From NCBI GenBank assembly GCA_028386065.3, contig JAKUCV010003650.1:300953-364952 (forward strand): 64,000 nucleotides of DNA, in the 5' to 3' direction. The translations under genes were made by a program, and so were the position numbers. The DNA comes from Turnera subulata (Eukaryota; Streptophyta; Magnoliopsida; Malpighiales; Passifloraceae). The notes below the pieces were generated by a model that was given only the letters and a program-made list of their open reading frames with translations, did no database searches and was not told the DNA's origin. Shown piece after piece: positions 1 to 13,348 of this stretch (position 1 is the first letter of the stretch; each line of letters begins with the position of its first letter).

Positions 1-3000
1 TCATATCCAGATTGTGCATGTTGAAGACATTTGTGCCAGGAAAGCCAATTATGTCGACATTCCATGTGAACTCTCAGATAATACAAAATCTATCCTAAAA
101 CATACGGGAATCACTAAACTCTATAGCCATCAGGTGTGGACCTTCTCGCTTGCTGAAACAATTAGAAATCAATATTTTATTGATGGGTTTCGAATTCTTG
201 TGTTCACAGGCAGAGTCCATTATGGCCTCTCTTGCTGGAAAGAATGTTGTGGTTGCAACAATGACATCTAGTGGAAAATCCCTTTGCTATAATGTGCCAG
301 TTCTGGAAGTGTTGTCCAAGGATTTGTCAGCATGTGCTTTATACTTGTTTCCAACGAAGGTTTGTTGCTGCCATTTTTTCAGTAGTATTCTGGGTTTGGT
401 GTGCTTTGAAATTTATGGGTCTGCACGAATCATTCGAATTATATAGTCTTGGGCTGCAGACAACGAAATACAAATTTGTTTCTTCATGCAGGCTTTAGCA
501 CAAGATCAACTAAGAGCATTGCTAGTGATGACAAAAGGATTCTCTGCCAGTATAAATGTTGGGGTCTATGATGGTGACACTTCTCAGACGGATAGGCCAT
601 TGATTCGTGCTAATGCCAGACTGGTATTTTTTAGTGGATTTACAGGCCTCCGATTGGAAAATTTTCTTCAGCTGGTGAATTCTCCAACTGGATGCTTAAA
701 CTTCTGTCACTTCATGTGCAGTTGATCACAAATCCGGATATGTTACATGTGTCAATCTTGCCATCTCATAGGGATTTCAGCAGAATTTTGTCAAATCTTA
801 GGTAACGGCGTATGCCACTGATTATATGTATTGCTGGTAAATGAATAGGATGGGTCTATAAAAACCTATTTGCAATCAAAATCTTCTTTTAAATTCCTGT
901 TATATGCTTGTACATAACTCTCGTAAGTTTTTATATTGCATTTGAGGTTAGATTCCTTTATGGAACAGGTTTGTCATCATTGATGAAGCTCATGCTTATA
1001 AAGGGGCATTTGGGTGTCACACTGCTCTTATATTGAGAAGACTTCGCCGGCTCTGTTCTCATGGTAAATCGTCCTTGTGCTAGAAGACATGCTACCTTTT
1101 CTATCATCAAATATGGGACAGAAAATGAGAACTTTTTTGCTTTAACCTGCAGTGTATGGTTGCAATCCTTCTTTTATCTTTTCCACTGCAACTTCTGCCA
1201 ACCCCCGTGAGCATTGTATGGTAATATTGGAAACTGACATATTTAGCAATGTTGATTAGCCCCTTCTTTCTTTCTTATATGTTTTGGCGTAGGGTCCAAG
1301 TTCTTTTCCTTTTTCTTTATGCATCATTTTTTCGCTAAAGAAGCTAAACATACCAAGGAATTCTATGCTGGTGACTGAATTTGTGGCATTGAAGACATGT
1401 AAGATTTCTTGCTTGTGCTTGGATTGCTGAAAGGGCATTTGATACACCAGCGTATAACAGTATATAAACATTTGCTGTCCTGGCATTTAATTGGGCACGT
1501 TTTAGGCTGCCTTGACCAATAACACATGCCACGTACTCTGCTGCGTCTAAGTGAAACAAGATGTACCCTGTGGCTAGAAATTTGAAAGAGAATCTCCAGC
1601 TCGTTGTAGTAAAGGAGCTGATATTCTTAATAATGTGAACTTACATGGACATTAGCTCAGACAGCTGCTTATTGGCATTGCCCACATGCTTTACATCTCA
1701 ATGATTCTTGACATTTTCATCTAATAATCTGCATGGGGAAAAAGATGATAAATGGTGTTTGAATTTGGTATTTAGAATCCTTTATCTGGCTTTCTTGAGT
1801 CTTCTGGTTGAAGCGTAGCTATGGTGCTGTCCAGGAGCTGGCAAATCTTTCAACACTGGAGCTGATTCAAAATGATGGAAGTCCTTCTTCTCAAAAGCTT
1901 TTCGTTCTCTGGAATCCTGTTTCATCTCCTACACCTGTAAGTGCTTCAATATGCTTGTTTCGGTATTAACGCACAACTGCTAATGCAAAAAATGTTGTTT
2001 ACTACTTTCTATAACTGCTGGACTGTAGGCATCAAATGCATCGATGAACGGAGCGGACACTAGCACCTTTGCATATAAGAGTTTAAGGTGAAAGTCACCT
2101 CAACCATTCTAAACTATGCATTTATCTTTCCCCGTTATGCTCTCATAAGTGCACTTTCTGTTGGTAACTTTTGATGCCACTGTGGACTGAAAATAGTGTG
2201 ATTAACATTAGATGTACGCATACTATTCTGAGAACATGATTTACATGATTTTGATGGCTCTGGCAAAAAGTTTCGAGTTTGGGAGATTATAGATGCAGCA
2301 ATCCAAAGCAATTATTGTTATACTTTTTATACTTCTCCAGTTCCTCTGATTAAATTTATGCTGTAGAGAATCACTGCTGTTTGAGACAGAACTGGACTGT
2401 TTCTTCTGTTTCTGCGGCATGTCTTACAATGTATTTTATATCACTCTGAACTATGATGTGCTGCACTAGTAATAATCTTTCTTCCAACCAGCAAGATCGA
2501 GCTACATTTATATGGTACTGGCTTTTGTTTAGTGGGACCATTTTATATTACTTCCTAGATGCATAATGAAAGAGACATTTAAGTGTATTATATTTTTCTC
2601 CACCGTGAGCTGTGTTTCAATGCCTAATGCTTGTTTACTTTTTCCAGTCCAATTTCGGAAACTTCATTCCTCTTTGCGGAAATGGTTCAGCATGGACTTC
2701 GCTGTATTGCTTTCTGCAAATCACGTAAACTCACTGAGATTGTTCTCTCTTACACGTATGTGATGCACTCATCCAATTATGAAAAGCTAGCTATGAATGA
2801 ATATTGGATGCTGGAGGATTGATAAACTACTCTCTATGATGATGATAGGCACGAAATTCTTCAAGAGACAGCACCTCACCTTGTAGATTTGGTTTGCGCT
2901 TACCGAGCTGGCTATCTTGCAGAGGTCTGTAAGTTTGTTTTAACAATTCTCTTTCCATATAATGTGATTGTGGAAGTGCTGATAACAATTAGTGCTATCC

Positions 3001-6000
3001 TGCCTGATAACTTAAGGTCTTTTCTTCAATGTATATAAGAGGATCCCAGGATTTGAGATGAAGGAGAGCTTTTTCACTGTTTTATCTAACTAGTCGGGAA
3101 GCATAAATTTATGGTTCATTCTATGAAGAATTTTTACTGTAATTAGTTACTCTTGTCGTATGCTACCTCTCTCGTGGATGAGAATTTAGTGGAGTGACAC
3201 CTCCACCTTTTTTTCTCTGGGGTTCAGACGGATGTTTAATATCTAGTCGGCATGTTTTCTTTTTCATCTTTCTAGGATTTTCCTTCACTATTGTAATAAA
3301 GGAAAGATTTCGAGTGATTCACAAATAATTCGAGTGATATTCAATTAGTATAGTTTCCTCTGATGCATCTGTATCCTAATCTCTATACTACTTGGTGTTC
3401 TATTATGCTTGTATGCTATTTGCATAGGATTTGTTGTAGTTTAACATTGGTCAAGTAAATAAAGCAGGATCGGAGAAAAATAGAAAGAGATTTTTTCAGT
3501 GGGAAACTCTGTGGCATTGCTGCAACAAATGCTCTTGAGTTGGGTATTGATGTTGGACACATTGATGCCACACTCCACTTAGGTTTTCCTGGAAGTATTT
3601 CTAGGTATAATACTTGTTCTTCTCTGTTTGTGCATATAGGTTTTTTATTCATACTTTTGATTTGAGCCCTCTTCCTTTCATCTTCAGTTTGTGGCAACAA
3701 GCTGGCAGGTCAGGACGAAGAGAGAAGTCATCACTTGCTGTTTATGTTGCATTTGAAAGTCCTCTTGACCAATACTTCATGAAATTCCCGAATAAACTCT
3801 TCAATAGCCCATTGGAGTGCTTTCCTATTGATTCTCAAAACCAGAAGGTTTCAAGTTTTCCAGTGATGTTCCCTTTTTATTATGGTTACCTTATTCAGTT
3901 CTCGCAAATGATAATATTTATGCCCTTCTTCATTAATGCCTTAATGTTTTCAGGTGCTTGAACAGCATCTCATCTGTGCTGCTGTTGAACATCAACTGAG
4001 TTTGCTTTATGATGAGAAATTTTTTGGCCCTGGTTTAAACAATGCAGTGATGTCCCTTAAAAGTAAAGGACTCCTGAGCTCTGATCCTTCACATGATTCT
4101 GCGATTGGAATATGGAGCTATATTGGGCGGGAGGTATGCTATTTGTTCACGTTTCATTGTTTGGCTTCACAGTCATTTCACATTTAATGTCTCTTTTGCT
4201 TACAACTGATGTAACGTAGGGTGACGTCTCAAGTTTGAGCTTCACCTTCAATATCGACGGTATAGAAAAAAAGAAAACTGATGTAACTTGTGATTCTCAA
4301 TTTAAGGTCTTAATTTTCTATTTCCATATTCTTTAGAAAAAGCCTTGTCACGAAATCAGTATTCGAGCAGTAGAGACTGTTAAATACAGAGTAATAAGCA
4401 TGCGATGTAATGAAGTCCTCGAAGAGATAGAGGAAAGCAGAGCTTTCTTTCAGGTAATTCATTGCAGCTGCCCGTGTAGCTACTCACTACTTTCTTTTCC
4501 TCTATTTTTGCATTAATTCTCTAATGCAATTGCTGCAGGTGTATGATGGTGCTGTCTATTTGCATCAAGGGAAGACCTATATGGTCAAGGAATTAGATTT
4601 ATCAGAAAAGATCGCTTGGTGCTATGAAGCTAGTGTGAAATATTACACAAAAACCCGTGATTATACAGATATTCATGTCCTTGGAGGTGAAGCTGTAAGT
4701 CAATTTTTGAAGTTTGTCTCCTATTGTTGCTTTTGAACCACTTATAGTGAATATTCCTTGGTTTTGTCCAGTGTCCAGGTGTTTTTAAATTGATTTTCTA
4801 AGTCGTTGTTGCCTCAATTTGATGGATAACAGTTAATTTCTGATAATTAGAGCTACTGCGACAAAGCTCAAAAAATATACACCTGAAGTTTTTGGAGGTT
4901 ATTTTACGATGAAAATTCTGTTTTTGGTTGGATGGGATTAAGATTCCATGCCACTTTGGTTTGTATTGTCGCATGATAATTCATTTCGAAACGTTACTCT
5001 ATTTACTTAAAGGAATCTTCCTGTATCATTCATTTAGGCCTATCCTGCTAGGAGTTCCAAAAATCCATCTTCAAGAACGACAGCTCGAGCAAATTCCTGT
5101 AAAGTAACAACTACTTGGTTTGGATTCTATTGCATAGAGAGAGGAAGTGGAAAAGTCTTGGACACATTTGATCTTTCACTGCCTAAATACTCATATGAAT
5201 CACAGGTGCACTTATGGCATTGCTGGCGAATTTGCTATTTTTATATTATCCTTATCTGTTGTTTCCATTTCTTCTGATACATGTATCATTCATACTATAT
5301 AGTGTCTTGGCTTTCTTTAAGTTTAAACCACAGTAACTCTTGTCCACAGGCGGTTTGGATTCAAGTTCCTCAATCTGTTAAGAAGACAGTAGAGGAGAAA
5401 AGCTTTTCTTTTCGTGGGGGTCTGCATGCTGCTTCTCATGCTGTGCTTAATGTGGTGCCTTTGTAAGTCTTTATCCACAATTCTTTTATTTGCTCCTGTC
5501 TTGACTCTACTGAATGTGGATGCTGGAATATGTTCTTATGAAGTCTTTTGCCTGCAACAAGATTGTTGGGATCACTAAACATGCTCTTATGAAAATTTGA
5601 TTTGTTTTTGATTCCATTTTCTTATCCTGCTTTTGAGTGCAGATATATTAGGTGCAACTCATCTGACTTGGCCCCAGAGTGTCCCAACCCTCATGATACA
5701 CGGTATTATCCTGAAAGGATACTAATCTATGATCAACATCCAGGCGGGACTGGTGTCTCAAAGCAGGTGACTGACGTTGAATTTGGAAGCTTGAGTTTGT
5801 TTGCTGTTTGCTCAAAAACACTTAAGGCTTTTTGGAGAAATTTGAAAAGTTCTGAGAAACCCCCTAACCATGGAATTTTATAGCTTATTCATTCTATTGG
5901 TGGCTACAAACATGAGTTCGAGCTTTTGTTGAACATTGTTCTCCCATTTCTTTTCTTGGGATAAAAGCAATTTTTACTCATACAGAAAGCAGACGAGAGC

Positions 6001-6720
6001 AGAGAAGCAGAATCAGGCATCTTCTTTATAAGAAAATGTTGAAGTAGGTGGAAGGATGGGTCTCCTGTCCTATCGAGACTTCTCACCACTATTTGATGCC
6101 ACCTCTTGCAATTCTTGCCTTCATAACCATTATCAAAATGCCCGTTATTCTAGTTCTGCATATATGAAATCATCTTTTTGTCTCTCTTGGTAGGCAATTT
6201 CTTTCTGCTTGTAGCTTGTCGAGTCGAGGTGATGACCTCTCTTAACACTCAACTTGCCATTAATGTTTGTGCCACAGATTCAGCCCTTTTTCACAGAGCT
6301 TCTGACTGCTGCTTTAGAACTTTTGACATCATGCTGCTGCTCGGGTGATGCTGGCTGTCCTAATTGCGTTCAAGTATGTAGCTTGTTGCTTAGACTCATA
6401 CTTTCCTGATTCTGGCAGTGAGTAATATCTTGTGTCACTTTTTCATTCTACAGAGTCTAGTTTGTCACGAGTACAACGAAGAGATACACAAGAATGCAGC
6501 CATTATGATCATAAAGGTTCTACGTGAAACCCTATATAACCTTTTCTTTTTCTGTTTGAACAACTGATGATTAACCTATAATCTTTTGCAGGCTGTTTTA
6601 GATGCAGAAGCCTCATACTTTGCAGAACTTCGTGATTCTTGCCAAAACCATCACGATCAATGCCCGGAGATTATTCGGCATGAAAATCCTGCCCAAAACC
6701 CAAAACAGGGTATTTCCTGA
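1..6720 (+). CDS. HRQ1: HRQ1-type ATP-dependent 3'-5' DNA helicase (RecQ4-like, DUF1998), 5' end outside window
   Basis: SF2 helicase of the Hrq1/MrfA family, known for DNA interstrand-crosslink repair in the nucleus. Exons: 1-133, 210-359, 492-623, 722-801, 969-1063, 1153-1220, 1835-1936, 2029-2087, 2648-2755, 2849-2924, 3468-3604, 3688-3847, 3954-4133, 4337-4453, 4539-4694, 5038-5205, 5350-5462, 5643-5766, 6278-6373, 6454-6516, 6592-6720. They join in one frame for about 814 residues ending in TGA. Seen: Walker A variant TSSGKS (exon 2), TNPDML (exon 4), DEAH box VIIDEAHA (exon 5), STATSANP (exon 6), ALELGIDVG (exon 11), arginine-finger motif QQAGRSGRR (exon 12), and the C-terminal DUF1998 zinc-cluster region with HPGGTG and [10 protein letters not shown] (exons 18-19). 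The N-terminal few hundred residues lie upstream of the window. Exon 10 uses GTCTGT as donor, because the stronger GTAAGT four bases on breaks the frame. No internal stop or frameshift was found, so the gene looks functional. Confidence 0.95.
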
Positions 6721-8319
6721 GATCATATAAATTGACACCAAATTCCCAAATTATGAGAATTGTTGTCAAATCATCCAATTTTGTCAAAATGAAGCCACCT
6801 GTGAGTTTCTTTTTTCCGTCATTTTTTTCATGGAGGTACTGACTCAACTAGTTTATTAGTTGCTGTCTGCTGATGTCAATTACAAGAAACGAGAAGAAGA
6901 GGAGCAAATAAAATTAATGATTTTATGTCAATGGATTTACATATGCACGTTTACAGCTGACTTATTTTCTCTATATTTCCCTTTAATCCAATCACATCTG
7001 TGTTGATTGAGACGCCCATGGTTAAAATGCCTAGCAGTAACACTAGTGCATTTGAACCCAACACGATTCGAGCTCCTTTGTTTCCTAAGTTAACGAGTTT
7101 TGCAGATTCGACTATTTCTTTTGTTAATAGGAAGTGAACAGAAGAATCCGTCTTTTGTATTTCGATTGTGCACCATCTACATCCATGTAACATAGCAGAA
7201 GCATACAAAAGAGCATCATGGAGGCCTTGCATGCCAGGGCTAGCTATTTGTATCCTGAAATCACTCATACTCGAGCTTCACCTTGTCACGGATATAAAAG
7301 CAAGCTGCTTTGTCGATGTATCTTTTTTTTTTTTTTGCAAACAACAGAACCATGTTCATTGGTGGAAATAGATACTGGAAACTGATATCAACCAACAAGC
7401 CCTGCTTTATCCTTGTTTCCATTTTAGTACTGTTTAGTGATAGAGAAAATTAAGGCTATATAGTCCTCGAAGGAGGCCAACCAGAGTAGGATCCAAACTC
7501 TATCCCTTGTCTGATTCACAAAGTCATCAAGTGGTGTTAAATTAAGCTTATGCCATGAACGCCCACCTTCCTCCAACGTCGTCATCATCCACCAGAATAT
7601 GCACCAAATCGAATCAGAACAAGATTAATTCATATTCTTCTGGTCCTGCACTGAATCTGCTTGGTTGCTTAACAATAGCAACGACCTCACTCTTAAAGAT
7701 TTTGTCTTTATCAAGTGAAGCGTTTTATGCTTTTTATAGCAAGCCAGCACTCAAGAAGGTGGCAAAAGATTTGTTGGTTCAACGTAAGAAGGCACCATGT
7801 TGTAGATGATATTCAGTATGTCATGTCCAACAAGTTGAGTTTAAAACAGTTCAGTTCACTCGTCCAAGAAAGAAAGAATATGTACTCAACAACCAAAAAT
7901 AAACAGCAGATCAACCAATGAGATAATGTTGATTTTTCTCTTTTGCCATGTCAGTCTCTTCTGTAGTTCCCCTGTCTTAGCCTAAAAACACACCAGATGA
8001 GGTTACGTACTTTGTTTTCCTTTTAAATATTTCTTCTTCAAGTAATAGAAAATTATTACTCATCTTATCTAACACATCATCACCATAATGGAATGGAATC
8101 ATAAATCCCGTGTGAAATTTGTTTCTTTCCTATAAATATTACTACTACTTCATAGACCTTATTGTGAAGTTTTCACACAACCGTTAATTAAGTACACCTT
8201 ATATACAAAAGAGTCCTCTCGGTTCCCTCCAATATAGAAGCGAGTAAGCCTGATAGCTTACAGTTACAGTACCAGATCGGTCTAGAAAATAAAACAAAAG
8301 AGAAAGAGACACAGAATTA
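6721..8319. other. HRQ1 3' end and spacer / asparaginase promoter region
   Basis: No convincing gene. The stretch is AT-rich with a T tract near 7320-7336. The longest open frame, 7555-7809 (+, 84 codons), has no recognisable family and no splice-linked neighbour, so I do not call it. The last few hundred bases are presumably the promoter and leader of the asparaginase gene; pyrimidine-rich stretches and TATA-like runs occur near 8100-8210, but no specific site can be defended. Confidence 0.5.
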
Positions 8320-10160
8320 ATGGGGTGGGCTATAGCACTTCACGGTGGCGCCGGTGACATACCCCTCTCCCTCCCTCCCGACCGCCGCCTCCCCCGGGAA
8401 GCCGCTCTCCGCCACTGCCTCCAGATCGGTGTCGACGCCCTCAAAGCACACAAACACCCCCTCGATGTCGTCGAACTCGTCGTACGTTAACGTTAATTTC
8501 CTCCTGCTCCCGCTTTCTCCTTCGTTGTTTCCTTAACTTTTGCTGTTTTTTATATGAAAATGGTGTAATTTATCGTAGAATATTGATCGTGAAGGGTTTT
8601 TGTTTTTGGTTGCATGTAGGTGCGGGAGCTAGAGAACCACCCTAACTTCAACGCAGGAAAAGGATCGGTCTTGACCAGCGCAGGAACGGTGGAGATGGAA
8701 GCCTGTATAATGGATGGTGGTACCAAGAGATGTGGTGCTGTTTCTGGGGTTACTACTGTTGTTAATGCCATATCTTTGGCCAGGCTTGTTATGGAGAAGA
8801 CTCCTCATATATACCTTGCATTTGATGGAGCTGAGGCTTTTGCTAGGGAACAGGTAAAATTCGTCTTTTTTTTTTTTTCATTGCGTTAGGAGCTTCCTGT
8901 TCTTTCTCTTCTTCTTTTTCAGATAAAAATTGCAGTTCATGATTGTTGACCTGACCACTTGAATATACTGAAATCCGTAATCTTGTTGAACAGTTTTGGT
9001 GAATCTATTGCTTATTCAGTGTTGCAGAAGAGTTAATTCTGCCGTCATATATGTTGCCATTTGAAGAATCTTTAGTCTTTTTAAATGTGGTTGTTAATTA
9101 GCATATTTTGTCTTTTGGAAGAAGTTTATGAATTTGATCATGTTTTATACAGTTCAGCATCCGATTCCTCCTAGACAGAAGTTTTTTTCAGCTGCTATTG
9201 TGTGTACCTAACCAAAGGCTTTTCTTCCCAACCAGGGTGTTGAGATGGTCGATCCAAGTCATTTTATTACTCCAGAGAACATTGAGAGGCTAAAGCAGGC
9301 CAAAGAAGCCAATAGAGTCCAGGTAGGCTTCTTAATGCTTGCTTTATATCTTGTAGGTGAATGAGGTTTTGCCTATTGCAAGACTCTGTTGAATGGATCT
9401 TTTTTGCCTCTATTGAGCGGATTTTGGATATTACCATTTGCAAGGTTTCCCCTGTTTTTACATCTAATTTACATTCTGAAAAGCATGAAAAATCATACTT
9501 TTGCCGATTCCAAGTTGCTTTAGTATTGCAATTGCATCTCAGATTTTATTTTACATCATCTTCCCAGGAATTTATATAGCATTGTGCACATACTGGCTGT
9601 CAACCTACAACCCAGATTGATGGTTTTCTTAACTATGTGACATTTCAAAAGTTTTGACTAGTGCTTTGCATCTGCAGATTGATTACACACAGCCCATTCA
9701 AAAAGAGGAGAAGCAAAAAGGTCCAATTGCGGATGGAGACAGTCAAATTGGAACCGTTGGATGCGTGGCTGTTGATAACAATGGGAACTTGGCTTCTGCA
9801 ACTTCTACAGGAGGACTAGTAAACAAAATGGTGGGTAGGATTGGAGACACACCCATCATAGGTTCCGGAACATATGCCAACAATCTATGTGCAGTTTCTG
9901 CAACTGGCAGAGGAGAAGAAATCATAAGAGGTACTGTTGCCAGGGAGGTGGCTGCTCTTATGGAGTACAAAGGTCTTTCTCTGAAGGAAGCAGCAGCTTA
10001 TGTTGTCGAAGAATGCGTCCCTCCAGGTTCCGTTGGGTTGATTGCTGTCTCCGCCTCTGGAGAAGTAACCATGCCATTCAATACAACCGGCATGTTTCGT
10101 GCTTGTGCTACCGAAGATGGGTATTCAGACATTGGAATATGGCATTCTACCCAGAATTAG
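8320..10160 (+). CDS. ASPGA1: Plant-type L-asparaginase / isoaspartyl peptidase (Ntn hydrolase)
   Basis: Hydrolyses L-asparagine to aspartate and ammonia and clears isoaspartyl dipeptides; autoproteolysis gives alpha and beta subunits. Exons 8320-8481, 8620-8853, 9236-9322 and 9678-10160 join without phase shift into 321 residues, close to the family's usual 310-325. The start is the first ATG, followed directly by the conserved N-terminal ALHGGAG. Other family signatures: NAGKGSVLT in exon 2, the cleavage site and nucleophile in IGTVGC (Thr about residue 187, new N-terminus of the beta subunit), [22 protein letters not shown] and TGRGEEIIR. Resemblance is to the K+-independent Arabidopsis At5g08100 type rather than At3g16150, but telling the two apart needs an alignment of the activation loop. 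It starts about 1.6 kb after the HRQ1 stop on the same strand, matching an Arabidopsis neighbour pair. No lesion seen. Confidence 0.95.
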
Positions 10161-11063
10161 AGGCTTTGCTGAGCTTCCATTGCTCAAAGCCTGCTTGTAT
10201 TGTATTTGTAGAACTTGCTCCTGAGCCACAAGGTTAATAAGACTATGGTGAGCATGATGTACTATGGAGGGAAATTGATTGCATCAAACATTATAGCCGC
10301 ATGTCTCTTTCCTTTCTTACTATTGAATGTCATCTTGCTTGGTCTAAGTAATTATATTGGAACAATGGATCATTTGTTGCTTATAAGTAGTGAAACAGCC
10401 CTGGTATTGCAGAGAACAAGCAGGGGAGAGTCAAAACAGATGTGGTTGGTCAACTGGTCAAGACAGATATGGGAGCAGAATCGGCTTCCACAGGACAAGA
10501 TAATGGACCTTTCAATACAAAAAAACTCGGTGCACAAAAAGGCTGAGATGTTAATTGTTCATGAAACCATAATCCAATATAAATTTTTCACAGGTAATTC
10601 CCTGTTCTATCTTAAACTGAAATACTATATATATATAAAAAAAATTGTCGGTGTGGGTGATTTTGGAGTGACGAAGTGTGTTCTCAAAGGGCATAACTTA
10701 TGGGATGAACTTTCTAGTTTCTATATGTTTAAGAGCTGGTTGATTAAGAACGGGTAGAATTCTACTCCACATATGGAAGCAATTTATGCTTTATCGAAAA
10801 AGAAAAAAAGGAGAATTGGAAGAGTAGGTAAAAAGGATAAAAAAAAAAAAAGAGTAGGATAAAAGATGCTGGGGGTATATAGGTCACTTTGAACTAAAAA
10901 TAAACTAAGTTGCAGTTACAACTTATAAGCAGGTGGAGTAGTGTGGAGTGAGTGCGGTTACTTTAACATCTTTGGTAATAATTTAATAACTTCTCAAGAA
11001 GTTTCTCGAGAAAAAGAAAAAGAAAAACTTCTGAAAGAAAGTTGTTGACTTAATGGTCTCACC
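10161..11063. other. Asparaginase 3' region with an unassigned 180-codon open frame
   Basis: Begins with the probable 3' UTR. An open frame at 10215-10757 (+) begins 55 bases after the asparaginase stop and runs 180 codons. It has no domain I recognise, an irregular hydrophobic start and AT-driven codon use, so it is most likely chance plus UTR. From 10790 the sequence turns A-rich. Confidence 0.4.
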
Positions 11064-11501
11064 CAAGGTTATCAAAACCGGGCCGGTTCGTCCGGTTAAC
11101 CCGGTTCAACCGCTTTTTCAGCAAAGTCCCGGTCCGGTTCACTGGAAAAAATCCCCCTGTTACACAACCATTTTGAACCGGCCGGTTTTTACCGGTTGAA
11201 TCTCTTTTTTTTATTTAAAAGTTTTAAAAATGGTGAGAGTAAGACTTGGACCCTTGACCTCCTAATAATATTTAAAGTCATTAACCAACTAAACTATTAC
11301 AAATTAGTGTTATCTTTACATAAGTTTTAGTATATATAATAACTTCAATTTTGACCATAAAATTATTATAATGAATATATTTTGACGTTTTCTTAAAAAT
11401 TAATATATTTTAATAAAACGGTTGAACCTCCGGTTGAACTCCGGTTTTCCTTGAACATCCCCTTCGCCGGTTCAATGGCCGGTCCAGTTTTCAAAACCTT
11501 G
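11064..11501. mobile_element. Non-autonomous hAT-type MITE, 438 bp
   Basis: The element begins CAAGGTTATCAAAACCGG and ends in the imperfect inverse, finishing TTCAAAACCTTG. It is flanked by an exact 8-bp duplication GTCTCACC (11056-11063 and 11502-11509). An 8-bp TSD with a CARGG-type terminus is the hAT superfamily pattern. Both ends are rich in CCGGTT and GAACCGG motifs (about 11074-11200 and 11415-11485), so each end can fold internally and with the other. The middle is AT-rich with no coding capacity, so transposition would need a transposase supplied in trans. It lies between the asparaginase gene and the J-domain gene. Confidence 0.88.
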
Positions 11502-12393
11502 GTCTCACCACTAAAGAGTCCACTTAGTAGCCAAGTAAAATTATGGTAATATTTTCCATTTAAATTAGAAGGAACCTATATCGAATCTAAATTAAAGTAG
11601 ACTTTTTTTTTAAGCTTATACGGATTGTCATAGTGGTAAACAACTGTATTTGATTGGAACCCATTTTTTTGGTATTTATTGGATTTTATTGGCAATGCAA
11701 ATCAACCCATTCATTTGATCAATCGTAACAAGATGGACACCGACATATCCGAATATCTTTTAATTAACCAATAAAATAATTACCAATTTTTTATTTACTA
11801 AAGGAAATATTTAAATTATTTTGAATAAGTTAGTAGAAACAATAAATAAGGAAAATAAACGCATGGTGGTAATCACTAGTATTTAACTTTATTAACTTCC
11901 ACAAAAATTAAAACTAAATGGAAACGTTATTTCCCACTCAACATTCTTGATTTTGCAAATATTGAAAACCTATTTGGAAGGCTGTTTTATTTTTACCTTT
12001 TGACAAAACAAAATCTCACGCAGTAATAAACCCCACGGCCCCCGAGAAAACACGTGAAGATAACGTCACTTTTTTTGCAAATAAAACTAATTTCCATATT
12101 TTTCAAATAGTTTCTTTTTCTTTTCCTCTTTTTTATTTACCCAATGGAGGAAGGTATAAAGATTAAAAATTTCCAACTGCAATAGAAGAGAATATTTCAA
12201 GATTAAACAGCGGAATCCGTGAAGAGAACAAATTGTCGAGCCAAATTCAAAATCCCTAAACTCTCTATTTCCGCCTTTTATAAAAATTCCATTCTATCAC
12301 CGCCTCAAAAGTGGAAAACCCCCAATTCTCCCAATATAAGGAGTAGCGTGGTTTAGAGCTGAAGATTTAATTTTGACTCCTCTCTCCATCTGG
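11502..12393. other. Spacer and promoter / first leader exon of the J-domain gene
   Basis: AT-rich spacer without a convincing open frame. The last part is pyrimidine-rich and should contain the promoter and first untranslated exon of the J-domain gene, which ends at a good donor (CTGG|GTAAGT at 12393/12394). A TATA-like TTTATAAAAA lies at about 12278-12287. The transcription start is not determinable from sequence alone. Confidence 0.45.
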
Positions 12394-13075
12394 GTAAGTT
12401 GGATTCTCTGCTTGTCTTTGTTTTTTCGATCCAAAGTTTGCCCCTTTTTTCTGGGTTCTTGGAGGATGATTAATGGGTCTTCTGGGTTACCAATCAGAGA
12501 GTGATGGGTCTAATAGCAACTGCACGGAACCAGTTTGTTGTTTCAGTTGTGGTCTTTTCCTTGCATGTGGCTGGCTACTTAAAGTTTGAAACTTTCATGT
12601 TCGATTGGAGGGATTTGGATCTTGTGGTTGCTGTCTTAGTCGAGATTGGAGGGTTAGTGTGATGTTTATTAGTGGGTTGGGGAGATTTAATTGTGGGTTT
12701 TAATTTTGCTATTCGCAAAATAAGTGTACTGTGGTATGGGGTGTTAGGTTGAGGAGAATTATTGAGGAATGCGGTGGCTATAGTAGCAACTGGTCCAAAC
12801 CTTTCTCCTTCTTGTGAATCTGTGAGATTGTATAATCATCTGCTGAGTTTGGGGTTAGGTTTACCATAACTTGATCGCATTTTTCGTGCATTATTTTGGG
12901 GTGCTTGTCAAAATATACTTATTTGGCAGAAGAATGTGATTTTATTGTCGTGATAAGCTTGTAAGGTTTTTGAATGCTGAAATTTTGGAAGTAGGAGCAG
13001 TTGCTGTGAGGATTGACTTTGTATTTATTGTATTGTGATTCAGTTCCTTTTTTTTTTTTCCGTTTTGTTTTGTAG
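12394..13075 (+). other. Probable 5'-UTR intron of the J-domain gene
   Basis: A consensus donor GTAAGT at 12394 pairs with the acceptor TTTGTAG|G at 13075, preceded by a long T tract (13038-13059). No open frame links across it, so it is placed in the leader. The second leader exon would be 13076-13348 and contains short upstream ATGs that could dampen translation. This is inference from splice signals only. Confidence 0.6.
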
Positions 13076-13348
13076 GCTCTTGAAGAAGGTGTTCATACTG
13101 ACTTCAATTCTTTGACACACAGGCCCGCTGAAGATATATCAAGGGCTGGTGAATCTGATTGTGTTATCCCTTTTAGCTTCCCTACTTGTCAAGTTCTGGG
13201 AAGTTGGATTCTTGTCTATTCGTCCTGATATTGATGGAAATTCCATCGCTGGAGCAGTAGGGAATTAGCTTCAACGGAATTGGCATGCAATAAGTTGTGT
13301 GGTTAGAAGGCAAGTTTTCAAGATTGGTCAGCTGAAAACGTCGCAGGA

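Noticed and set aside
2929..2934. GTAAGT as donor of HRQ1 exon 10
   Set aside because: Would shift the frame; GTCTGT at 2925 keeps the family sequence.
7555..7809. 84-codon frame between HRQ1 and asparaginase
   Set aside because: No family resemblance, no supporting context.
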